DNA of 64,000 nt from Purpureocillium takamizusanense (taxonomy: Eukaryota; Ascomycota; Sordariomycetes; Hypocreales; Ophiocordycipitaceae): positions 558,001 through 622,000 of the forward strand of contig NC_063075.1 of the NCBI RefSeq assembly GCF_022605165.1. The letters run 5' to 3'. Each line of letters starts with the position of its first letter. Position 1 is the stretch's first letter. The notes beneath the pieces were generated by a model. That model had not been told where the DNA came from. It saw only the letters and a list, made by a program, of their open reading frames with translations, and searched no databases. Shown here piece after piece: positions 1-11,890 of the stretch. A program made the translations under genes and the position numbers.

Positions 1-428
1 CGGCGTTGTCCTCCCGAGCAGCGGAAATTGCGAAAGTCCATCCATCCTTATCGACAACTTGTCCACAATCGCTTGTCGGATCGTCTGGCGTCATGCAACC
101 ATTTCGCTCGCCGCCCCCATCTTTCTTTCCACTACGCACCACCAGAACGCAGGCACCCACAATTCCACACAAATATTGATGCATACTCAGCGTCACTGTC
201 GCCACTCTGCGGTGGAAACGATCCGTCAAGATCAATATTCATCGTCCCTCCCAGTGCCAGCGGCTGTGCGGACTAGTCCTTCGCATGCGGCTCTATAAGA
301 GTTGCACCATGGGCTATTGTGATCTACATCTACATCCCACGCAAACCATGGCAGCTTGAGTGAACGCGGCATCGACATCGTCAACCTGTCACAACATCTG
401 TGCCGCTGCCGTCCGATGCAACCATCAA

Positions 429-2917
429 ATGGAGCGACGGTATTTGCCTCTCCGCCCTGCCGCTGCGGGAAGTCGCATGCAGGAACGGCGCTCCCTCGAG
501 TCGCTGGAGCCCAAGAGGCGCCGCGTGGGGGTTGCCGTGGCCTGCAACTTGTGTCGTCGGCGCAAGATCAGGGTACGTGACGCAGCATGCATACTCGGCA
601 TGCCCTCGCAGGCTGCAAGACTGACCCTTTACGTATACAGTGTGACGGCCGCCGACCAACCTGCACCCAGTGCCACGACCAGACAACGCCATGCGTATAC
701 CGAGACGAGGTGTCGCCGGATTCGCCACACTCGGAGCTGGCCGAGGTCATCGATATTTTGAATACCCTTCCAGGCGGAGAGTCGGTGCGGATATTAAGCT
801 CACTCAGGGGTGAACGTGATCCGTCAAAGATCATGTCCACTGTCCGTAGTGGCTTGAATCTGCACCAGCGGCTACATGTATCTGAGCAACCCAACGCCTC
901 GGCCATACTGCATACGCCTTTCGAAATGCTGGAGCTCGAAGTACAGAACCCCGTCGCCTATCCTACCCTGGTCCCCTTCGATCCGATATCCTTCACTGCG
1001 GAGCCATACCGTAGTCTTACAGCTGCTGCCGACGAGAATGTGGCCTCCAGGCCGTAAGTCCAAACGTGCGCACTTTCGAGCGGTCGGGTGTTCAGGGAGG
1101 CACAAGAGTATCCCAGAGTAACAATAGATCCCCTGGTAAGCAAGTCTGTCGACAGACAAGAATTTCCAAGGAGCCCACTTTCAACAACGAACCGCCTCCT
1201 GGAGCAACCTCACGAGTCTGGTCCTGCACAAGCGATGTTCCCGCTGGTCGCCACCCACGGACCCGAACTCTGCGATGTTCGCCTTCAGAGTTTAGATGTT
1301 AGCCTATGGACGAAGGTAAAAGTTGATAACATCACGGCGGCGCGATGCATCTCACTGTACCTCGAGACCGACCATCCGTTGCTGGGGCACTTCGACCCGG
1401 AGCTCTTTCTTGCTCACTTAACGACAGGGCAAACGGGATATTGCTCTCCACTGCTTGTTAATGCTCTGCTCTACTGGGCCTCGGTCTGTTCCTTCCCCAA
1501 ACATCTTCATTCCATGCTGTCCTCCCACTAACTTCTCACACAGCAAATGTACCGTGCCATTGACCCCAAGACGGACGAGCTTGCCATGCGATTTTCTTTA
1601 GAAGCCGAGAGCCTGTGGGACAAGGAATTCGGCAACGATAACGTCGTCAACATCGCCGCGGCGCAGTTTTTGAGTCTAGGTTTTCTCGGCCACGGCCGAA
1701 ACCACAAAGTTTTGCAATACATGGGTCATGCATCTGATATGGCGCGTCGGATGAATCTGTTCGGTTCTTCCACTAATGATGAGACTAATACGACACTATC
1801 CATTAAAGAAATGACGGCCGAGGAAAGCCGAGCTCGCATGTACGCGGCATGGGGGGTATTCAACTGGATCACGCAAGTGCACTGAAATTCTCACCACGCC
1901 CACGGAATGCTAACCGTTCATGCTAGGCTGATGTCACTCTTCTACCACCAGCCTGGGCTCAAGTGCCCGAGCAGGCCACCGAATTTACCTATCCCGGGAG
2001 ATGATCATTCGGACGACCAAACTGAATTTGAGACGACCTCAAGTCGGCCGTTGCCGCCTTTTATGGGCAGCACTTTCCCTCACCTCTGCCATTTCTGGCG
2101 CATCGTTCATGAGATAACTGTTGTCTACCACACGGATGGAAATCCGCATTTTGATGACCGCACGGCGCTACGTTTCGCAGAGTATAAATTCCGGGAGTTG
2201 TTAGCCTGGAGCAATGGCCTGCCATATACTCTACTCCGAGGGGACGACAAACCTCATCACGTCCAGATCCTACAGTGAGGTATCGTTCAATCAGCTTCTA
2301 TCAATCAACCAGCTAACAGGTCCATGTCTAGTCTTTGGTTTCACGCTGCCGTTCTCGAACTCTTTCGTCCTTGCGTGCAGACCAATGCCGCCGCAAAACG
2401 GCGTCTACGGACCTTCACGAGCAACTACAGCTCCCCTGCGGCCGTGTGTAACGCATCGGTGGGGCAGCTCAAGCGCCTGATCCTCAACTTCCGCCTCCAT
2501 TACAAGTCGTCGACCTACACGATCCTCTGGCACACTGCCATGATATACGTCGCCAACGCCTTGCTGCACGACGCCAAGGAGGAGGGCTGGTTCTTTTACT
2601 TTCTCCTCTGTGTGTATGGATACGAGAGGCTGCGGCGGTCGTGGCGTGTGACCGGGGCCGTCGCCAAGGGCTTGCTGGCCATGACGCTACGCAACGGAGA
2701 CATCTCGAGCCACATGGCGCGACAAATCCTCCAGGACCTCGAGAGGAAGAAGCTCAGCGAGATGCCCGAGCCTATCAGAGCACAGTTCCCGGTGGACCTG
2801 GACCTGGCGCTATCAGACCCCAAGTCCGCAACGGCAGAGAACCTGGCAGATAAGTTTGAGTACACTGCCATGCTCGGCGACTATACGCATGAGTTTGATA
2901 GCGCTCAGTCCAGATAG
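429..2917 (+). CDS. Zn2Cys6 transcription factor, nirA-like
   Basis: Predicted nuclear regulator of 728 aa. My model has six exons: 429-572, 641-1053, 1117-1483, 1544-1872, 1927-2274 and 2332-2917; phases close exactly. The binuclear zinc cluster is split by intron 1: CNLC, six residues, then C at the exon 2 start, then CTQC and a last C, matching C-x2-C-x6-C-x6-C-x2-C-x6-C. The middle carries the fungal-specific factor homology domain (ALLYWAS, then AAQFLSLGFLGHGRN, then SLFYHQPG), the arrangement of nitrogen-assimilation factor NirA-like proteins. Intron 4 (1873-1926) starts GCAAGT, a GC-AG intron; using the nearby GT would break the frame into the conserved LMSLFYHQPG. The ATG at 429 is the first in frame; 477 is an alternative. 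A TATAAGA lies at 294-300. Family assignment is firm, target pathway unknown. Confidence 0.85.
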
Positions 2918-5331
2918 CCACGGGTGGGTGCATTCCGAGGATTCTTTTCGGTACCTGGCCATTCGAAATACCAGTCTTATCGGAACCCACGAGCGCTGTA
3001 TACCCTTACGTTACTACTTGGCACGAGCGACACATAGTTGAGATCGGATTTTCGTGTTCGCAGTGGACAATAGTGTCAATATTTCTAGACCAAGCCCCCG
3101 CGCCCAAAAAAGTGAGAAACCATGTCATTGGCTTCGGATCCGTGTCTCGAATCATGTATATCAAGATGCAGCTTGGGATGGGGCTGGCTTTAGACTAGGG
3201 ATGTCAAGATAGCCGTGACTGGAGGGTGGCAAGCCTTGGGTAAAGCGTGAAATGATACGTGTTTGGAGTTAGTCGGCCACCTTGACCCAAAACGCTCTCA
3301 AGACTGCCAAGATGAACTGCGGAAAAGCATACACGGCACTGGCGAACATGCACACAGAGCCGCATGGCCACACGTCAGGCGAACAAATCGCATTCTGGTT
3401 ACATGTCCGTATACTATACTATATCACTTACCAAAACTGAGTATCTCAGTCCTTTCAAGGTGAACCCTCAACTCGGTGATTGAGTGTTTAAATCACTGCA
3501 AGCACGTCGGTTCATGCTCAACTTCTCATCTTGACCGGCGTGCGCTGGACACTGATGACATTACCATGCTGGCGTCTGTCCCAGCATCCATTAAATCACC
3601 ACTGGCCCTTGATTCTAACCGCCAATGCTCGGCGTAGAAGACGTCAACCTTGAGCCTTTGCCTGCTACCCGCAGACGCCCCCCGCCCCCTTTCGGCGAGT
3701 CGCGGTACAAGGGCGTCAAGTCACCCCAGTTGCTCCACGCGGCGATTCCGCCATGTTTCTGCATTGAGGAGCACGGCTTCGTCTGCAATGTCCCCGCACT
3801 CCTTCGGCGTGCATGCATGCGCTTGAAATTTGCTGGCCACACACGGTCTTCAAACGAGGCCTTCGTGAGGCCCGTCCTCGCTGGCATAGTGTGGCGACGG
3901 CGAGAGCTTGGCTGCGAGGCCTACTTCTTACAACGAGACCGTCAGAAGTAAGTGCTCACAGGCGGACCGTCATTGATCGTTGTTGGTGGGCCTGGCCAAC
4001 CTGTCTGTTCGGCTGGTGATTTCTGCTGGGAGAAAATGCTCCGCGCGAAGTGCTCCTGACATGGCCTGTGTGCACGGGTAGGATTCAAGGAGCGCAGACA
4101 GCCAACTACGGTCTGTCAGGGTCAAAGGGATCCGGGCGATGGAGCAGCAAATAGAGAGCATGGGTGACACCGCAGCTATGACAGCCTAAAGGGACGTGCT
4201 TGATGCCGAGATGCACTAGAAGCACCGGGGTAGCTTCTATTTCGGGGTCAGGGTCAGCTGCGGCGAAAATTCGTCGCGACGCGCGGTCTGCACAAAGGCA
4301 TACGGCTTTTCGCGGCTTGATAAGCTCACCTAGCCACAGACCCATTCTGTGTCCCGCGTCTGCGGTATCCGTGCCACCCATGCTAGGTCTGTTTGGATTG
4401 ATAATCCGCGTTCTATGCTCCCTCGCAGGCTCATCATCGTTGGGGAGACATGTCAGACGCGGACCCCCCAGGGAGCCAAAGAAGAGATGGGCAATCTCTT
4501 CCCATCTCTTCCTCGGATGAAGTTCATTACGATAGCCACCAGACAGTCGGTGTACGCAACCCTGAATGAGGCCTAGGAGCGTCTACTGTCAGGTCGACCG
4601 TCCTGCTGAGCCGTGGGTCGTTGACGTGCTCGCGAGGGGATGCCATTGCGATTCGTTGCAGTAGGCGGGTTTCGAAATCGCGGGCGCTCAGTCCAGCTGT
4701 CGGCCACGGCGAACTGGCAACGGTTTGAACCCTCTTTCCACTCCAGTTTGTCGATGATTCCGCCAACATGAAACCCCACCTTGTGATGAATGAAACTGTC
4801 AGGACCAACACAGACCACCGCATGGTCCCGCACTGAACACCAGGCGTAACAAGCTGCGTTAAGCTTATTTTTGCTGCACGGGGGGCATGTTCGTCGGTAC
4901 CTATATATGCAGGCCGACGCCATGTCGCATCAGCACGCATAAGCTTCTGGTCTTAGAGTCATTTTCCAGTCGGGTCTGAGAGTCGGGGCGGACGCACGCT
5001 GTTGTCGTCTTCCAGCGGACGGGGGGTATCGTGCACGTGCAACATTAAAACTGCAATGTGACCGTCGGTGTTTGCGTAACGTGTCGGCAGGGGCCTCGGT
5101 CTCCATGCGGACGCTTCGACCTAGGAGCCAGCGCGATTCAGCAGTCCGGCTCGCATCAGCTTGGCAGCTGGCCCTCAAATGCCAAGACAGCGCACCAAAC
5201 GCAAGGTGCGCACGCTGTTTGTTTGGGAAGAGATGAGTACGCACATGTAGTCTGTCTTTCTTTTGTCAAGCGGCCGTGCCGTCGTCAGAAACTATACAGC
5301 CCCTTCCTACGCCAAGTTTAGCCTTGGGGTC
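2918..5331. other. intergenic, no gene recognised
   Basis: About 2.4 kb between the regulator and the PPxY protein. Open frames here (for example 3625-3951 on + and 4527-4940 on -) are short, lack family motifs and show no convincing splice partners. I see no repeat or mobile element. Confidence 0.5.
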
Positions 5332-6242
5332 TCATTGTCCGCCCAAGAAGCAGCTTAGTACTTGCCGCCGTATGTTCTTGATGTCCGGGTTCGTGGTGGA
5401 CATGATTCGCTTTGCTGTAGGAAGTTAGTTTGGCCTACAGACTCTTGACAAGACTGGGAAGCAGTCGCCATACCTCTGCTGCGTAGACCTTCTTTCGTAG
5501 GGCCGCTCTCCGCGACCTCCCACCATATGCGCATCACCCAGGCTGCGGCCAGGGCATCCCTTCTGCGGCAGCTCATTTCGGCCGTCACGGCGAGGCTCAG
5601 GACGCCGTCGTCGCTCAGCAGCTCGCGGGCGAGCATGTTGCCCTTGCCGTCGGACCACTCCCATAGGACGCCGGCCTTGTCCGCGGTCCTCGTCTGGCTG
5701 ACGTCGAAGAGCACGTCGTCGCTCTTTTGGAGACGGTTGTCGTCCCCCCACTGGGTTCGCAGGATGTGATAGCGCCGCCTGCCGCTGCTTCGGATGCCGT
5801 GGCCGACGCGCAGGATGCCCATGTGCGGCGGCGCCGAGCGCGATTGGGCCTCGGCCTGGAAGGAGTAGTTGGGCAGCTCGGCGATGGTGCGGTGTGTGAG
5901 GTCGTACATGGGGCGCAGGCGCGTGCGGATCGAGGGCGTGCCCGTCGAGTCTCGTAAAGAGCGGGTGACCTTTTGCATCACGACTTTGTGGTCGGTATTG
6001 GTCACGTAGTCGATGTGGTGGGAGAGCTCGTACACTGCCGGGCCATCCGCGCTGCCGGCGTGAATGAAGCGCTGGGCGACGAAGAGCGTCTCCGGCCGTG
6101 CTTTCGTCGTGGCGGCGTCTGGTCGTGTCGAATCTTCTTCGTAGGGCGGCGGCAGAGTGGCCTCGTCTTGCCAGGATTCCATGATGACGTCGGTCGGGAT
6201 GCGGGAGACGGTGGGGGGACGGGGAGAGCTCGGGAACGGCAC
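5332..6242 (-). CDS. uncharacterised PPxY-motif protein
   Basis: Predicted 283 aa with one intron at 5415-5473 (GTATGG donor, CTAAC branch point, CTACAG acceptor); exons are 5474-6242 and 5332-5414. Reading through the intron also gives an open frame ending at 5355, but the splice signals are textbook, so I prefer the spliced form. The N-terminus is Pro-rich with a PPPYEED motif around residue 33, a candidate WW-domain (Rsp5-type ubiquitin ligase) ligand. The rest is a single globular domain with alternating hydrophobic strands, ending in a Trp-rich segment (MRIWWEVAES). The strand pattern loosely recalls Tubby-C/LURP-one-like barrels; that is only a guess. There is no signal peptide or clear membrane helix. 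Function unknown. Confidence 0.7.
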
Positions 6243-6983
6243 TTTGCGTGCGGGCAGTGTTGCGGCTTCGACAGCGGGATCGCGGGAGAAGAAGGGAACA
6301 ACCTTAAAGAAGGAAGTCCATACTTAACCCATCTGCTGGCCCCGTCGTGGCATGGCAGGTGCGCGGAGGCGGTGCGTGCGGTGGCTGAGCAGTGACGACA
6401 ATAGTATTATACCCACGGCCGGTCGCAGACTTGTCATGGTAGGTGAAGGTCGTCACAGAAATGCCAGATGATGTATGACGTTCGCCCAGGTGGTATGGGC
6501 TAAGTTAGTCTGGAGTTGGGCCCTGACGGCACCGGACTGGTCAGTGGAATGTCTCACAGTCGACTCGACCCTTGTGCAGATGGAGCTAAACAAGCCTTCA
6601 GCTTCAACTGCCGGCTCCATAGAAAACACGGAAGTGCCGCCTGTTCTCTGCGTGCCAAGGGCAGCACGCAAAGTATTTGGTATCACAATGCTTCCTATAG
6701 CACACATGCAACCATGAAGCATTAAGTATGTCGGCATATTTGGTCGGTGGCGAATCAAGCCCGGTTTGCCTGATACTATGAGTTTCGTGGAGCCTATACA
6801 ATTCCAATGCCGACATGACCTAACATGGATTCTTATCCCACTGAAACCGGCCCCTTGTCTCAACATTGACAACGATCTGCGGCGATGATGTAGGTGACAA
6901 ATAGCCCAGTCCCATCAAAGCCGACGTGTGTCGCTAGCATTGCAGCCATGCTCACCTAAACTATACGGGTGCCACATCACATC
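6243..6983. other. intergenic, no gene recognised
   Basis: About 740 bp lying 5' of the PPxY protein gene and 3' of the GH1 gene. Small overlapping frames only; nothing identified. Confidence 0.5.
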
Positions 6984-8849
6984 TCAATCAACCATCCGCG
7001 CCCTCATAAAATCGACCACATCGAAAAACGACTTCTTATAGTTGCGCACCTGCGTCGTCTGGTTCACCGTCTGCACGCCAAACTGCGAGTCGGCGTCGCC
7101 AAACTCCCAGTTGTCCGCAAAGCTCCACAGGTACGCGCCCGCAACCTCGACGCCGTCCTCGCGGATCGCCTTGAGCGTCTCGGACAGGAAGCTCAGGTAG
7201 TACTGGCTGCGCGGCGTGTCGAAGAGCTGGTCCGGCAGCGCGCGCTCCCGCTCGCCGTACACGGGGTACCCGAACTCGGTGATGGACACGGGCTTGCGCC
7301 ACGTGTTGTACAGGTAGTTGAGGTAGCTGCGGAGGTACGTCGGCGTCGTGTACACGTAGGACTGCGAGCGGTAGCCAATGTCCCAGCCGTAGACGTTGAC
7401 CGTGGTTTGGTTGACGCAGTACGGCCGCAACGACGAGCTCTCGTTGCGCGCACAGTCGAGGATGCTGCCCTGCTCGCCCGGCACCGGCGGCGTAATGACC
7501 GTTGCCGTATAGGGGTCGATGCCGAGGAAGTCGACCTGTCCGCCAATGTACTCCAGATCCTCCTTCGTTAACGGCACGTAGTCTGGGAACGTTTTCTTGA
7601 ACGAGTCTGGGTAGTCCTTGCCCAGGAAGATGGGGTCGCAAAAGGTACCGAGCTGGATTGAATTGAAGTGGTTCGCGGCCTCAACGTCTGCGGCACTGTT
7701 GGGATCGCGTGGCACGCCAAAGTTGTTGTTGAACTTGAGTGCCACTTTCCCTTGGCCCCCGAGCTCCTCTTTATAGAAGCGGTAGGTGCGCGCATGGGAG
7801 CGAATCACGGAGTCGACGGAGCGCGCGTCGTACGAGTATAGCAGCGGCTCGTTAAAGGTAAACCACACGGGCACCCTGTCGGCATAGTGCGTCATGACAA
7901 CCTTGGCGTAGTTGACAAAGGCGTCCTGGAACGTCTCGTTCTGGTACCCGCCGTTGACGTACCCGAGCTTGGTCTTGTCCGCGGCCGTCGTGAGGTTGCT
8001 CCCGTAGAACTGCAGCGGCGTGTCAAAGTGGAGGAGCGTGACGACGGGTATCATGCCCTTCTCGAGGATAAAGTTGATGACGTCGTTGTAGTGGTCGATT
8101 CCCTCCTTGTTCACTGGCGTGCCGGGAAGGGCGAACGGCAGGATGCGGGTCCAGGCGATGCTGAAGGAAAAGTACTTGACGCCCATGGCCGCGACGCGCT
8201 CTATGTCTTGCTTGTAGTAGTAGTAGAACTCGTTGGTCACATACGACTTGGGGCGGCCGTCCCGGACCAGGATGTCCATGAGCGAAGGCGACTTGCCCTG
8301 ATCCGCCGTCGCGCCTTCGATCTGCGATGCCGAGCTGGCAACACCAAACTCGAAGCCCTTGGGGAAAGTGTAGCAGTCTGTGGGGCCAAAGTAGTCGGCG
8401 GGGGGAAGCACAAGCTCTGAGCTCGGGACGGGCGTCGGCGACACGGTCGTGCTATAGACGGCCGTCTCTGTAAAGTTGGGGGGGTTGGCATGCCTCCAGA
8501 GAGCGGTCCACGCCGCCTGGCCGTATGGGTCATTCGTGTCCGTCGCCGTGGCTGTATCGTTGGGATTCCACTTGCCCCATGTCGTATAAGACAGAGAAGG
8601 GACCAGCGTTATGAGAGCCTCGGGGGGCGCAGCGTAAGTGCTGGTGGAGGTCGGGGCCGGCACAGATGTCGCATACCGCACAGTCTCGGTCAAGGTAAAA
8701 CTGAAAGGGGTGAAGCTGTACTCTGGCTTGCCGTTGTAGGGGTGTTTACACTGGGGCCGCGGAGCAGGGCCTTTGGCAGGAACATACACTTGCTGGGCGG
8801 CGATGAGCGAGGCCAACAGCAACTGGCTGAGAAGAGCAAGTCGTGCCAT
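6984..8849 (-). CDS. secreted GH1-type beta-glucosidase
   Basis: A single open frame of 621 aa without introns. It starts with a signal peptide (MARLALLSQLLLASLIAAQQ), then about 140 residues of Thr/Ser/Pro-rich sequence before the catalytic barrel begins at FPKGFEFGVASSASQIEGA. Family 1 glycoside hydrolase hallmarks are visible: the acid/base motif TFNEP near residue 333 and the nucleophile region ITEFGYP with Glu near 525. Bacterial and plant members normally read TENG here, so Phe replaces Asn next to the nucleophile. YLWSFADNWEFGD near the C-terminus is the aglycone-site loop. Several N-x-S/T sites fit an extracellular protein. Likely hydrolyses beta-glucosides outside the cell; exact substrate not deducible. 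The long N-terminal extension is unusual for GH1. Confidence 0.88.
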   Translation of the reverse strand: MARLALLSQLLLASLIAAQQVYVPAKGPAPRPQCKHPYNGKPEYSFTPFSFTLTETVRYATSVPAPTSTSTYAAPPEALITLVPSLSYTTWGKWNPNDTATATDTNDPYGQAAWTALWRHANPPNFTETAVYSTTVSPTPVPSSELVLPPADYFGPTDCYTFPKGFEFGVASSASQIEGATADQGKSPSLMDILVRDGRPKSYVTNEFYYYYKQDIERVAAMGVKYFSFSIAWTRILPFALPGTPVNKEGIDHYNDVINFILEKGMIPVVTLLHFDTPLQFYGSNLTTAADKTKLGYVNGGYQNETFQDAFVNYAKVVMTHYADRVPVWFTFNEPLLYSYDARSVDSVIRSHARTYRFYKEELGGQGKVALKFNNNFGVPRDPNSAADVEAANHFNSIQLGTFCDPIFLGKDYPDSFKKTFPDYVPLTKEDLEYIGGQVDFLGIDPYTATVITPPVPGEQGSILDCARNESSSLRPYCVNQTTVNVYGWDIGYRSQSYVYTTPTYLRSYLNYLYNTWRKPVSITEFGYPVYGERERALPDQLFDTPRSQYYLSFLSETLKAIREDGVEVAGAYLWSFADNWEFGDADSQFGVQTVNQTTQVRNYKKSFFDVVDFMRARMVD

Positions 8850-10054
8850 TTGTATCTATTCTTTGCGTTGAATTGTGGACGGACTGGAGCTGTGATACAA
8901 GTGCCATGCAGAGTATAGAGGAGTAACTCACCCATCTTATAGTCGAAGGGACGAGGGCGGAAGCGAAACCGTGCCAGCACGAACACTGCCAGCGCTTGAC
9001 AAGATGAATCACAATCAGCCATCACTCTATCATCGGTCCGACTCTTTATGGCCGAACTAGCTTCTGTTGATGCGCGGGGTCTGGAGAAGAAGGATCACTC
9101 GTCAAGCCACGCTAGTATAATCGCCGACGGGAGATGACCAGAGCCATTGACCCCCGGCGGGCGTGGATGATCCGCGTGCGCGGAGGAGGACGATAAAGTG
9201 CTGACCTTAATGGCTTCTCAAGATTGGCTCATTCAGGGTTTTTGAGCGCATGAATATTATTGCTTCCCTGATGATATAGGAGCATACATATAGCGACGTG
9301 GTCGCCTTCATGTCCGCGATGGGCCTGAAGTGCGTGCTTGTTGCCTCAATAACCGCGGGGATCGGTGCTCCAGGGCCATAACAAGGAACAGGAAGCATAA
9401 ACGCGGATGATGGAATATTTCTCTCACCTTCACCTGGTGGGGTCGTGGCGTTGATGAGAAACCATCAGAAGCCACTTCTCAATCGGCCCGGTGTACTGCT
9501 TCATGGGAAGCGAGTGAGGCGCAGGAAGTCAAGCATCGTTGACTGGTTGCGTCTTCCTGGGCGAAAAGCTAGCATGCCACCCCGGCCGGCAGTGGCGGGC
9601 GTTGGGCCATTTCCCCGGATGACGTCTCACGGCGAAGCCACGATGACCCAGTGGCCACGCCTCACCCCGCATCCGGGGAAACTGCACGGAGAAATAGCGC
9701 CTTTACCCCAGCTTGTGCCTTCCTGCTTGCCGGGTCTCGGGCGGCGATCCACTTGCTGGCTACACACGAGTCGGGTTGCTGCATATCGCTTACGAGTAGT
9801 TGTCGTTGTCGTTGCGTTTCGACTTGGCTCTTTGCTTGGCATTTTACCAGAAAAACTATCTAGCTGTTCATTATGTTATCGTCTTGCCTCTTTGCCCGAC
9901 TGCTACATAGTTCACATGCACTCCACCAAACCCCATTGCCCGTCACGATGACTACGTAGCACGTGGGCAAGTATGTAGGCTCAGAGAGCTTGCGTGGTAT
10001 CTTTGTTTTTATGTCTTTCCGTTTATCTGTAAATCCCTGTGCTGACTAGACGAC
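8850..10054. other. intergenic, no gene recognised
   Basis: About 1.2 kb containing the presumed promoter of the GH1 gene. The 168-codon frame at 9445-9951 (+) has no recognisable motif and is probably chance. Confidence 0.5.
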
Positions 10055-11053
10055 CTAGGTAGCTTCCTTGACCACGGGAAGCAAGACCAGCCATAATGTA
10101 TTCGGCGCGAGGCTCAACGCTGCATCACCCCTGACGTCCAAGGTCGCAATGTGTCCCTCCAAAGCCCTGAGCTGACTCGCCGCGTCGTCCCTCTTGGCGG
10201 CTCTGGCCATGCCGAGGAGGGCGTCCAGTGAAACGTTTAGATGCTGCGCAAGGCCAGTGGTCTCGACGAGCTGAGCCTGCAGCCCCCGCGCGTGCAGCCA
10301 CTTCTTGTTGGCGACCATGGCGTAGGCCGTGGCGCGCTCAAAGGGCGTTTGGGGACGCCTGGAGATGGCGCCGAGGGCCGAGCCCGGCATCTGCAGGACG
10401 GTGCCCGCCGCGCCCAGGGCCGTGGCCACGGGGATGGAGACGATGCCGCCGATGGCGCCGAACGCAGCGCCGAGGATGTTGCCGCGCTTGGCGTGGCCGG
10501 CGATATCCTTGCCCACGGAGCGGACGTGGTTGGCGACATCCCTGCCGAAGCTCTTGGGCGCCTCGCTCATGTGCTTGGCCATGTCGCCGGCGTGGCTGAT
10601 GGCGCGGTCCGACACCTTTGCCGTGAGGAAGGCCGACATGGTTTCGAGAAAGGAGCGCCACGTGCCCTCGGTGACGCCGTGGGAGAGGAGGACGGGCGCG
10701 TAGGCGCCAACGAAGGGTGATGCTGGGTCTGGTACGGCCTGGGGGAGGGCGATAGGGCGGCCGTCCGAGGTGGTGGCGGCGGAGGAGGAGGAGGACGAGG
10801 AACCGCCGCCGTAACCGGAACTGGGCGGGGCCTCATAGGGCGGCAGATCCGCGTCGGAGGGGAAGCTGAAGGGGTTGGCGACAGTCGGTACGCCGCTGCC
10901 GGACGAGGCACGCGCGGTGACGGGCGGCGCAACTTCCTCGTACGCCGGGGCCGGGTCTGCGGCGCTGGAGCTCGCCGTCCCGGCGCGGGCCTCGGCCGCC
11001 TTTCCGGGGAGGACCCCCTCATCGCGCGGCGGTGGGTGCTTTTCGTCGGCCAT
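10055..11053 (-). CDS. conserved-looking fungal protein with glycine-zipper core
   Basis: Intronless, 332 aa from the ATG at 11053 (a further in-frame codon upstream is not ATG). The first 110 residues are disordered: Pro/Ala/Ser-rich, with PAYEEV, a DLPPYEAPP (PPxY) motif and a seven-residue serine run. The second part is folded: a helical stretch (TEGTWRSFLETMSAFLTAKV), an amphipathic His-containing segment (KHMSEAPKSFGRDVANHV), then a Gly/Ala-rich hydrophobic stretch with repeated GxxxG spacing (GAAFGAIGGIVSIPVATALG) around residues 190-225, then a basic helical tail. The glycine zipper suggests membrane insertion or tight helix packing. No enzymatic motif. It resembles unnamed proteins common in Sordariomycetes; function unknown. 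Confidence 0.75.
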   Translation of the reverse strand: MADEKHPPPRDEGVLPGKAAEARAGTASSSAADPAPAYEEVAPPVTARASSGSGVPTVANPFSFPSDADLPPYEAPPSSGYGGGSSSSSSSAATTSDGRPIALPQAVPDPASPFVGAYAPVLLSHGVTEGTWRSFLETMSAFLTAKVSDRAISHAGDMAKHMSEAPKSFGRDVANHVRSVGKDIAGHAKRGNILGAAFGAIGGIVSIPVATALGAAGTVLQMPGSALGAISRRPQTPFERATAYAMVANKKWLHARGLQAQLVETTGLAQHLNVSLDALLGMARAAKRDDAASQLRALEGHIATLDVRGDAALSLAPNTLWLVLLPVVKEAT

Positions 11054-11890
11054 GTGAGCGACTGCTGTATTCCTGCGAATGCGACGATGGGGCAAGGCAA
11101 GGCAAGGGATGATTCTTTGCCGCGGAAGTTTGCTTGATGCTTGTTTATATATTCGTATCGCATCGTCAGATGGCCATGACGTTTATTTAGAGCGGGCGCT
11201 CAGCTGCCGCCAATGCGTCAGACGGATAAACGGCATCGAGGGGTTAGGAGCCGCCGGTACGGCGCCTGGGGCTTGGGGCTAAACCGCACCTGGCCGTGGG
11301 ACCGATAGCGAGCGCTGCTTATGGGGTTGCCGATTCGAGGTGCGACAGGCGGGCCGGCAGTGGGGGGGACGAGGAGGAGGAGGAGGAGGAGGAGGAGGAG
11401 GCTGTGCATCTGTCTGCCGCTGTGCGTCCTGTGGTGATGGTGCTGACGGCGACGGCGGCGGCGCTCGTCTGTGACGATGTACATACTTTGTATGAGGGGC
11501 AAGGGCACAGACACGTTGCGCCGTAATCGCAGTGGCAGGCGGTAGCAAAACTGACTCCTGCGAGTAAGAGGGAACCGACTCTGTTCGCTTGCTTCGCCAA
11601 GGGCATTCCAGATGGGCCCAGTCAGTTTTTTCCTCGTCGTCCCCAAACGAGCAATACGACTTGGACGGGCCTGTTCACGGTGACGGGCGTAAAGTGCACC
11701 GACTGCTGTTCCCTTGCGTGAACCAAACAGCAGCTCATACATTCAGCGACATCCCCTGAGCTGAATGTTGAAAACAACATCTTCTTGATTTTTGCCTTTT
11801 GCCTTTTGCTGATCGCGTGCGTCAACGAGAAATATAAAGCAGCACACACACACACTGAATATTAGCCCACCAGTTGATGGGCGCGTCCAG
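11054..11890. other. intergenic with microsatellites
   Basis: Divergent promoter region between the glycine-zipper protein and the reductase. It holds a GAG/CTC trinucleotide tract (11370-11401) and a CA dinucleotide tract (about 11843-11855). The frames at 11218-11742 (-) and 11296-11526 (+) owe their length to the trinucleotide tract. Confidence 0.6.
11370..11401. repeat. (GAG)n trinucleotide microsatellite
   Basis: Ten uninterrupted GAG/GGA units. In different frames it would encode poly-Glu, poly-Ser or poly-Pro, which explains the spurious frames around it. Confidence 0.9.

Noticed and set aside
5355..5474. Read-through C-terminus of the PPxY protein (stop at 5355)
   Set aside because: A donor, CTAAC branch point and acceptor define a 59-bp intron; the spliced end is preferred, though not proven.
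11218..11742. 174-codon frame with poly-Pro/poly-Leu
   Set aside because: Its length comes from the GAG/CTC microsatellite.
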